NCBI GenBank assembly: GCA_030848705.1
Contig: CM061245.1
Span: forward strand, 59,422,006-59,486,005
Length of the DNA: 64,000 nucleotides
Direction of reading: 5' to 3'
Source: Heracleum sosnowskyi
Lineage: Eukaryota > Streptophyta > Magnoliopsida > Apiales > Apiaceae
Part shown: piece by piece, positions 55,943 through 64,000 of the stretch
Layout: each line of letters starts with the position of its first letter
Numbering within the stretch: the first letter of the stretch is position 1
Translations under genes and position numbers: made by a program
The notes under the pieces: generated by a model
The model's input: only the letters and a program-made list of their open reading frames with translations
Database searches by the model: none
What the model was told of the DNA's origin: nothing

Positions 55943-57293
55943 TGTTAGGCTCAAGACATGTCTGAATACCACCATTAACTAGCCTACACTATGTGACTAT
56001 GTCACACTACATGACCTAGTGAATTCTATCACTGGGATATAGTATAGGTCTCTCTGTACTTGTCTTGTTCTCATGAACATTAGCTTGATCATGTATGCTC
56101 AGAATTATAATGAGCTTAGTAAGTTTCTTGCAGCTAGAATGTACATAGGCCATTGAATAATTGTCCTGGTAGAAGTTCAGAATTGTTCATGCAGCAGGAT
56201 GGAGATGAATAAGGCCCTGAAGAAATAAGTTGCAGAAATTTGTCTAAGTCATTATATAGCAAAGTCAAAATAAAGCTATGTCGTGAAGTCACCAATATCT
56301 ATGTCGTGAAGTACTAAGATCGCATAGTCCTAATTGAACTATGTCATGAAGTCTTCATTACTCATATCGTGAAGTGTTGATACCGTAAAGTCAAGATGTA
56401 CTGGATCGTGAAGTCCCCAAAAGGCCTGGATCGCAAAGTCCCAAAAGGCCTGGATCGCAAAGTCCCAAAATGGTCTAGATCGCGAAGTCCGCAAAAGGCC
56501 TAGATCGCGAAGTCCTCAAAAGGCCTAGATCGCGAAGTCCTCAAAAGGCCTAGATCGCGAAGTCCTCAAAAGCCTAGTTCGTGAAGTCCTAACAAGGCTA
56601 TGTCGCGAAGTCTCCAAAGGCTAGATCGCGAAGTCTACAAAGGATACATCGTGAAGTCAGGGAAATGCTGGAGTTTACGATATCAACACTTAGCCGTTTA
56701 TAATAAGACAAATCAAGGTACAGAACCAAAAATCAAAGGAGACAAATACTAAAGCATTTGTTCTGGCAAGGTGGTCCAAAGAACAGATGACAAATCTGCA
56801 GCTAAACTTGGAGAGAAAGATAAGAGACAAGCAGCTACAGAAACGGGAAAGACTCCGAAAAGCAGGTGGTTCTTCCTGACACAGTTAACCTCTTATGGCA
56901 GGACAAGTTGGACTAACAGTGAGGGTAACAGTGTAAATAGGAGTGTGCACTAGTTTGTATAGGACATATATATATGATGCACACCCTATTGTAAGCAAGT
57001 AAGAGAGACATAAATTGTTTTATCTTAAGCACTCTTTTCTCTGTAAGCAACAAGATACAAACTGTTCTTGTTTAGAAGCCAGAAATTCAGTTGTGAAATT
57101 CTGGAAAGTTGTAGTATTTAATTTGCTTAATTAAAAGTAGATTAAAGTGATTGCGTGTGTTGTTTATTTTAATTCCTCATTTCTTTACTACACAATCTAC
57201 TGCAGCAATTTAGTTTCAAGAAAGCGAAAATCTATCAAACTATCCATTCACCCCCCCCCCGGTCTAGTTTCTAAGTGGTATTCATTACTAACA
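55943..57293 (+). repeat. 3' LTR of Sirevirus C
   Basis: 1,351 bp from TGTTAGGCTC to TACTAACA, with a C-tract near 57251-57260, a TATATATATG box near 56966-56976 and a tandem motif array at 56278-56665. Expected duplication CTTTC at 57294, partner not present because the 5' end is lost. Confidence 0.85.
56278..56665 (+). repeat. Tandem ATCGCGAAGTC array in LTR of family C
   Basis: About 17 copies of (A/G)TCGYGAAGTC, the central ones in a 25-bp tandem unit AAAAGGCCTAGATCGCGAAG plus TCCTC. Outer copies drift to TCGTGAAGT or TCGCAAAGT, a pattern compatible with CpG decay. Confidence 0.92.
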
Positions 57294-57549
57294 CTTTCTT
57301 TTGAACTTAAAGTTGTCATTTTAATATTCTCATATATTTTTTCTTGAAGTTCTAAAATTTATCTTGAAATCATATTATCATTTTTAAATTCTCCTAAAAA
57401 AATATTAGAAATTATACTCTCATAATTTTTTTGTAAAAAAACCCCATGTTTAATTTATCAATATGTTTTACATATACATTAAAAATCATTTTTTTAAAAT
57501 TTTTACCTTCTAATTATGTAGAAGATAAAACTTACAGAAAATGCAAGTT
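57294..57549 (+). other. AT-rich spacer
   Basis: No ORF or recognisable element. Confidence 0.5.
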
Positions 57550-58099
57550 TCTATATAATAAAATAAAATAGAGGAGCCTTATTTTCTTTTCATTTCTTTT
57601 CTCGAGTACCTATATTTTAAACAATAAAAATTAGAATTTTGAAAAAGATTTGAATTAAATTTTATGATATAATAAAATTGATTAATAGATGATGTAATTG
57701 ATTAAGTAATTAGTTTGTTTTATGTTCAATTTGGTAACAACAAGAAAGCGGGCCAGTGGAAGGAAACATGTTTAACGAGATAGCGATTCATTAGAAGGAA
57801 CATATTATATGCTAGAATTTAATATTTATGTATTATGTATTTTTAAATAGAAGTAACAACATAAAGTTTTAGAAAAATAAAGTGATTAATATACTAATAT
57901 TTGATATAATATTAAAATAATAAAATATATTAAATAATTACCCTTTTCTACAATTATTCACAATTTCGGTAATGAACAACATTAAACGGAGAATTTAAGA
58001 GAAACCTTAATTTCATGTTTTAAATATAATTTTGTTTAAAAACATATTTTTGAAGAAATTATTATAAAGCCGCTGCGAAGCGTGACTTAGTAAACTAGT
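57550..58099 (+). mobile_element. Helitron-like non-autonomous element 1
   Basis: Begins TCTATATAATAAAATAAAATAG and ends with a GC-rich hairpin-like segment CCGCTGCGAAGCG, then ACTTAGTAAACTAGT. The TC start, a short hairpin about 10 bp before the end and a CTAGT terminus are Helitron hallmarks (CTRRT). 550 bp, no coding capacity, T on both flanks rather than the usual A/T target. Confidence 0.6.
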
Positions 58100-58650
58100 T
58101 ACTTTATAACTATTTGTATATTCAATTTGGACCATTAAAATCATTATAAGAGGAAAATGGTATATAAAGAAATATTTTGTAATTTAAAATTCAATAAAAA
58201 TAATTACATAATAATATTTGACAAGATATATACATCCGCATGGTTGGAAAATCATAAATAATTTTTTTAATTTAAACTATATTATTAAGAGAAATTATCA
58301 AAAATATCAGTTTTTTAATTTTTTTTTTGCGATTTTATTATCTTCTGAAAATATTTGTAAAAATATGATTTGCAATAAAATCAACTAAACAATTGAAGTT
58401 GATTTTGGTTATATTTGAGATTGCTTTTGGTTGCATTTGGTTTAACCCGATCAACTTGTTAGGTAACGTATTATGCAAACAAAGATGATTTCAATTATTA
58501 AATTTTGATTGATGTCGGTTGCTAATATGGTTGAAGATCGTATTTTTGCAAATATTTTCTAAAAGTCAATATTTTTGCAAAATATTTTTTTTTAAAAAAT
58601 AGTATTTTTGCAAAAAGTTTCTAGACTTAAGTATTTCTAAAAAAAACCAT
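58100..58650 (+). other. AT-rich region without gene
   Basis: Contains repeated short phrases (TATTTTTGCAAA) but no ORF. Confidence 0.5.
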
Positions 58651-59584
58651 TCTATACTATCAATACTATTATATAATAGACGAAACATTAAAAGTTTTGT
58701 TGGTCGGTATGGTACGTTGTGATTTTACTTAATTTCCCTTAATTAATTGTACTTCGTGTTTTTACTTAATTAACCTTACGTATGTATAGAAATATAGTAT
58801 TAAATAATAATATTACCTATTTATAACCAATTACCTTTTCCACCTAAAATACATTATTTTCTAAAAAATTCCCCAGCTTTTTCAAATATATCACGGGCAA
58901 TTACCTTTTTTTTAACTAAAACATGTTTGTTTTTCTATTTTTCTTTACTAAAACCTTTAGTTATTCATTTTTAAACCTATTTTAATATTATAATTATTTT
59001 TTTAAAAGTTTACCTATTTTAACATGTACCTACATATTTTTCTTAACAAATGCAATTACTAAAAATATTAAAATATAAATAATCAAATACTTATTTATAA
59101 CCAATTATATTTTCGGCTAAAACACATTATATATTTTTTCTAACAAAGTCCATCCTTTTCTAAATATATCACGGGAAATTGCCTTTTACAATTTACTTTT
59201 TGTATTTTTCTCACTGAAATCCATTCTTTTTCCAAAAATATCACAGAAAACCCTTTACTTATTTACTTTAAAACGTATTTAAATACTTTTAATTATTAAA
59301 TTTTAAAACCTCATTTTCCAAAAATATCACGGGCATTTACCTTTTTAAACTAAATATATGTTACATTTTTTTTCTTACTAAAACCACTCATTTTCCAAAA
59401 ATATAACGGGCAAACCCATACTTATTTATTTTAAAATCTGTTTTAATGTTTTTAATTAATTAAAAGTGTTAGCTATTTTAATATACCTATTTATTTATTG
59501 CACAATTACAATTAATAAAATATTAAAATAATAATAATAAAATAACAATTAACAATCTGTGCATCGCACGGGTTTTAAACTAGT
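58651..59584 (+). mobile_element. Helitron-like non-autonomous element 2
   Basis: Starts TCTATACTATCAATACTATT followed by ATAATAGACGAAACATTAAAAG, and ends with the hairpin GTGCATCGCAC (59559-59569), GGGTTTTAAACTAGT. 934 bp, non-coding, with several internal copies of TTTTCCAAAAATATCACGGG. Confidence 0.65.
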
Positions 59585-60368
59585 ATTATTAAAGACGAAA
59601 CATTAAAAGTTTTGGTCAGTCGGTCGGTCGGTCGGTATTTGGGCCGGACATATCTATAATTTGGGTCGGGTCTATCTATAATCAATTTATTTATAACTAA
59701 TTATTTTTTTCAGCTAAAACACATTACCTATTTTATATATTTTTCTAACCAAAACAACTAATATTCTAAAAATAAAATAGGTAATATATATATATACACA
59801 TATAATGGTAATATTATTACATATTTATAACTGATTACCTTTTTCAGAAAAAACACATTATATGTTCTACATTTTCTAACTAAAACAACTCATCTTCTAA
59901 ACATAACACATGAAAAATAAATATGTAATGGTAATATTATTATACATAATTATTAATAAATAACCACTTACCCTTTTCAGCTAAAAACGTAACTTTTTTT
60001 ATTTTTTTTCTAACTTAAACAACTAATTTTCTAAAAGTAACACGAGCAACATATATATATATATAGGTAATATAATTTTATATTTTTTCAGCTAAAACAC
60101 ATTACCTATTTTATATATTTTTCTAACCAAAACAACTTATCTTCTAAAAATAAAATAGGTAACATATATATAATGGTAATATTATTACATATTTATAACT
60201 GATTATCTTTTTCAGCAAAAACACATTATCTGTTCTACATTTTCTAACTAAAACAACTCATCTTCTAAACATAACACATGAAAAATAAATATGTAATGGT
60301 AATATTTATATATATAATTATTAATAAATAACCACTTACCCTTTTCAGCTAAACACATAACTTTTTTT
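59585..60368 (+). mobile_element. Helitron 5' remnant with tandem duplication
   Basis: Starts with ATTATTAAAGACGAAACATTAAAAG, matching the inner part of the element 2 start, followed by TCGG repeats. No CTRRT end is visible before the Tat element begins. Confidence 0.45.
59711..60365 (+). repeat. 378-bp tandem duplication
   Basis: CAGCTAAAACACATTACCTA occurs at 59711 and 60089, and the following about 275 bp match closely; the second unit is cut short by the Tat LTR. Confidence 0.85.
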
Positions 60369-61146
60369 GGGCCAGGATTGTATGTACAGTGGTTCAGGAT
60401 TCAGGAGTACGACAACAGGTGCAAGGTATCAGGGTTGAGGAGAAGAGTATTGAGATTCAGGTAGTCTGAACCTCCAGACTGCTCTCAGGTGTTGAGTAGT
60501 CAAGATCCCTGGAAGGCAGAATGCTGGTTGGACAAGGACTTTGCTACCTATACTTTAGGAGCACGTAAGTCTAACTGGTAAAGGACTTCTAAGCTTACTA
60601 AAACGTACAGGATGGAGCAGGCACAATCAATATAGGACTTGTATTGATTGTTTCAGATATACATTACTTGCTTGAGGATTTATAGGACTTAGTGATGGAT
60701 GTGGATTAGGATACTGGAAAGCTCGGCTGGAGCTACCTAATTCGACTATAACTCTGAGATGGATTATCTTAGGGTAGCCGAATTTGCAACAAGGAAGAAA
60801 TATAAACCTAATAGAACTACATGATGCTTGATTCCTATAAATAGGATATGTAGGCACTTGACTAAAGGATTCGGATTTTCACTCTTGAGAAGCATAAGGC
60901 ACGTGCACCTCAGTGATACGCATTCCGGCGAACTTATTGGTGGTGTAGGATTTACGCTGCTGATTCTGGCCGGTGGTTTTGTCAACTCAGCCCCCCGGAG
61001 ACATACTTCTACCATTTTGTAACCTGCTCTGAGCTAACAGGTCTTTAGCTACAAACCTACCGCTCAGTCCGATAACCAAGGACACGTTCTGCGATTAATC
61101 CAGCGAGATTCTCTCAATTGTGTTGTACCAAATTTCTCTCACAACA
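60369..61146 (+). repeat. Tat-like 5' LTR (start uncertain)
   Basis: Aligns with the two other Tat LTRs from about GGATTGTATGTACAG onward; TATAAATA at 60836-60843; ends TCTCACAACA. Confidence 0.75.
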
Positions 61147-61150
61147 TAAG

Positions 61151-61168
61151 TGGCGCTAGAAGGAGGGG
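61151..61168 (+). other. Primer binding site, Tat element
   Basis: TGGCGCTAGAAGGAGGGG, four bases after the LTR. The tRNA is not assigned. Confidence 0.7.
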
Positions 61169-61198
61169 AACTCCATCAGAAATCTTGAGAAAGAAAAG

Positions 61199-64000
61199 AT
61201 GTCGGATGATTCCGGAAATACGCAAACACCAACTAACGGTGAAGATGATCGCGGAAAGGGTCCTCAGGGCGAGGTTACGAACAAAGATATTTTCGATCAC
61301 CTTAAGAAGATAGGCGAAAGGGTTGATTCTTTGGAAAGAAAGTCTGAAAAGATGAAAAAATGGCGAAAAAGGCAAAGGTCCTCGGAAAAGCGCTCTAAGG
61401 CACCAAAGGTTACACCAATTCAGCTGGATTTTGGTAGTGACGAAGAAGGACCTGAAAAGGAGAAGACCAAAAAGACTTTTTCTGATGTTGAAACCGATCA
61501 GAGTAATCCTGACTGGAACTCTGAAGCTGAACCCAAGGATAAGGAGGACCCTGAACCTTCGGCTACAAGGAGTATCACTGTATTCGACCGAATGGGAAAA
61601 AAGCTAACAAATAAGGATTTGAGGCTTAAGCTGTTGGAGGCAAAACAGAAGGCTTCCAAGAAGGTACAAAGTGAGAAATCACAATCTAAGGGATCAAGGA
61701 GTTATAAGGAAAAGTCCCACTCGAAACCTGAAGATGAGCATAGCTCTAGCTCATCCTATAAAGCTGATGATAGCTCCGACGGAAGCTCCAATGATGGAGA
61801 AGACACTGATGACACCTCTGAGTCAGCTGGGGGTGACGGAAAGTATAAGGAGAAGGACCTCAGAAAAGTCCTCGAAAATATCATGGCAGAAAAGGGCCCA
61901 CAGTCGGGATTGACAGTAGGGTCACCTTTTACTAAGAAGGTACGAGATTCACCCTTACCCCGTAGCTACAGGGGTGTAGGAGACCTGAAGTTCGATGGGA
62001 CTATGGATCCCGTGGAGTTTCTTAGTCGTTTCAACACGGAGATGGAAGTTTACCAAATCAAGGATCGCACCAAATGTCGCTTGCTGGCTGCAACTCTAAG
62101 GGATAGTGCACATCAATGGTTCAAGAGGCTTCCCTCCAATTCAATTAAGTCATGGAGGCAGATGGGTGAGATGTTTGTAACCCAGTTTAGAGCTTCGGTC
62201 ACGTTCGCACCTCCGGCTAACACATTGGCGAACATCAAGCAACGTGATAACGAGACTCTCAACGAGTATTTCAAGAGGTTCAATGCTGAGGTTCCAAGGG
62301 TGAGAAAAACCACGGACGAAACTTATAAGAATTTCCTGATAGCTGGGGTCAAGCCTGGGACTGAGTTCTGGAAAGAGCTGCAGAGTAAGGAACCTACTAC
62401 CTTGGCCGATTTTTATGCCAAGGTAGAAAGGCATAAGGTTGTGGAACAATCCTTGGAGAATTTGAAGAAGGATAATGCTTCGCGGGATTGGAACAGGAAC
62501 AAGAGGAATAGGTCATATAGCCTGAAGGAAAGAAACTACAGCAAACAGACAACCTATAACACAGCCTCAGCAGATGGCCGGGATGCAAGCAAGGAGGTGA
62601 AGACTACACCTCTGTCAGTAAACACCACAGGTTCAAAGAGGACAGTAGAATACAAATATCCATCTTCGAAGGGTAGTAGGAGGTACTCAGAATACACTCA
62701 TTTGGCTGCTCCTGTTGAGCATATATTTGAAGTTGGTGATAAGACGGGGATGTTCAGGAAACCCTCCAGGACGGGACCTCCTGGAAGAAAGGATTTGGCC
62801 AGATACTGTGCCTTCCATGATGCTAACGGGCATGAAACAGCCGATTGCCGGCACCTCAAAGATCATATTGAGGACTTGATCAGGAAAGGTTTCATCACGG
62901 AATTTGTGGCCCAGGAGGCGAAAAAGTACAAAGATGATAGGTCCAAGAGAGATGAAGAGAAGTCTGCACCTGAACGAGCTACCAGGGCTGGTAATATCCA
63001 CACGATCATTGGTGGACCTTATATTGGAGGCTTCAGCAGGAATGCAATGAAGAATTATACTCGTGAGGCTAGAGGAAACCCTCTCACGAATATTTACCAT
63101 TTGGCAGATAGGCCTCCGAAGCTGTTTAAAGGTGAAGCCGAGGACATCACCTTCACTGAAGATGATGCAAGGCATGTGCATCACCCCCACAATAATGCAT
63201 TGGTGGTGACTATCACAATTGGAGGGCTCAATGTGCATCGAGTCTTGGTGGATAATGGAAGCTCGTGCAATATACTAGCTTATGACACTTATCAAAAGAT
63301 GGGACTCGCGGACAAGGAAATGTCCCCTGCTTACAATGACTTATATGGATTTACTAGTGGACCAGTACAAGTTGTAGGAAGGGTGAAGCTCCATGTTGTG
63401 TTGGGGGCTGAACCTATGAGAGCTACGTAGGTGACAGAATTTATGGTGGTAAATGAAGACATTTCCTACAATTGTATCGTTGGCAGACCCCTCTTGAAGG
63501 AAATGAGGGTGGTAACCTCTATCTATCATCTCTCCATGAAGTTCCCTACTCCTAACGGGATTGGATGTCTAAAGGGCTGTCAAGTAGATTCAAGGGAGTG
63601 TTATAGTAAGGCCTTGCGCACCGCTGAGCAAGCTTCGAAGCATTTGTTGTTGGTTGATGGAGGCACCACGGATAATTGCTACAAATACCTGGAAGCATCA
63701 ATGAAGAATGAACCTCCACGGCAGGTAAAGGATTCGTGCAATATGATTATGATTATACAACATCCAGGTGAAGAGGACTCCACAGACGTTGTCTTTTCTT
63801 CGGGGGTAGATACCCAGGATGAGGTACTGATGCTGGAGGCACCCCCACCAAAAGTTTTAGAAAACGGTGAATCTTTTATCGAAGGTATTATTGAAGAAGT
63901 AAATGATAGTGACTTCGAGGATGGCCATGTGGAAAGCTCCCCCAAGGTTCCTTTACAACCCAAAAGAATGGATACAGAGGTTCATGTGAAGGTTGACCTA
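61199..64000 (+). pseudogene. Tat/Retand gag-protease polyprotein (partial, one stop)
   Basis: Start MSDDSGNTQT 31 nt after the primer site. A Lys/Ser/Glu-rich N-terminus (residues 1-250) is followed by the retrotransposon gag domain (FLSRFNTEMEVYQI, AHQWFKRLPSNSIKSW, about 275-420), a nucleocapsid-type segment YCAFHDANGHETADC near residue 540, the family motif IIGGPYIGGFS near residue 605, and the aspartic protease with VDNGSSCNIL (near residue 685; DNGS where most have DTGS or DSGS). TAG at 63428-63430 breaks the protease domain, then the frame stays open to 64000 (IVGRPLLKEM follows). RT, RNase H and integrase would lie beyond the window. Confidence 0.9.

Larger units (their letters stand above)
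43815..57293 (+). mobile_element. Sirevirus, family C, 5'-truncated, with a nested family A relative
   Basis: Starts inside the last part of gag, followed by nearly intact pol, a spacer, a very long ORF3 split by a 3-kb insertion, a polypurine tract and a 1,351-bp 3' LTR. The 5' LTR and most of gag are absent: at 43814/43815 the sequence changes to Tat copy 2. RT ([10 protein letters not shown]), [14 protein letters not shown] and the polypurine tract place it with Sireviruses. Its private motif is ATCGCGAAGTC. Confidence 0.93.
60369..64000 (+). mobile_element. Tat/Retand-like Ty3/gypsy element, 5' part
   Basis: LTR with conserved TATAAATA and CTCACAACA end, primer site TGGCGCTAGAAGGAGGGG, and a long gag-protease frame open to the window end apart from one stop. 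It is the likely autonomous relative of the non-autonomous copies. The LTR start is not typical (no TGTTGTG), so the left end is diverged or truncated. Confidence 0.85.

Noticed and set aside
56400..56600. CRISPR-like regular repeats
   Set aside because: Repeats and spacers are both near-identical, inside a plant LTR; it is a tandem array, not a CRISPR.
1..64000. Host plant genes
   Set aside because: All long ORFs resolve to retroelement gag, pol or ORF3 or their shadows; the remaining gaps have no credible ORFs or RNA genes.

Overview
The window looks like repeat-dense nuclear heterochromatin of a flowering plant, probably a eudicot with a large genome. Every coding region I can interpret belongs to a transposable element. 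I see no host gene, tRNA, rRNA or bacterial-type feature. Species cannot be fixed from the sequence.

Layout. 1-3775: 3' part of a Sirevirus-like Ty1/copia element (family D), inserted in the RNase H region of a decayed minus-strand Ty1/copia element (family T, 3776-10253). 10254-13459: a non-autonomous Ty3/gypsy derivative of the Tat/Retand type (copy 1). 13460-14492: AT-rich DNA with no gene. 14493-14637: inverted Tat LTR piece. 14638-15477: truncated family T LTR. 15478-43814: Tat copy 2, split by a minus-strand Sirevirus (family B, 17329-42415, TSD ctgtc), which is itself split by a plus-strand Sirevirus (family A, 17916-31065, TSD taaag). 43815-57293: 5'-truncated plus-strand Sirevirus (family C), whose third ORF is interrupted by an internally deleted minus-strand family A relative (48907-51906, TSD gttgg). 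57294-60368: AT-rich DNA with two or three Helitron-like non-autonomous elements and a 378-bp tandem duplication. 60369-64000: 5' part of a Tat/Retand element with a long gag-protease ORF, cut by the window end.

How the genes work together. Families A, B and C share one plan: LTR, initiator-Met primer site, gag with zinc knuckles, pol (protease-integrase-RT-RNase H), a very large third ORF of unknown function, polypurine tract, LTR. Three signals are not explained by the coding content. (1) Each Sirevirus family is studded with its own short motif on both strands: in the LTR, in the pol-ORF3 spacer and in coding linkers. The motif differs between families. (2) A, B and C have a 3' splice site-like sequence just after the gag stop and a GTGAAR or similar donor 88-125 nt upstream, both in phase 0, so removing the segment would join gag to pol in frame. 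(3) GGGGGAG, the core of the 3' polypurine tract, recurs on the sense strand in the integrase-RT linker and in ORF3 of all three families. The first signal suggests a cis-motif plus element-encoded factor system, with ORF3 as the obvious but unproven candidate.
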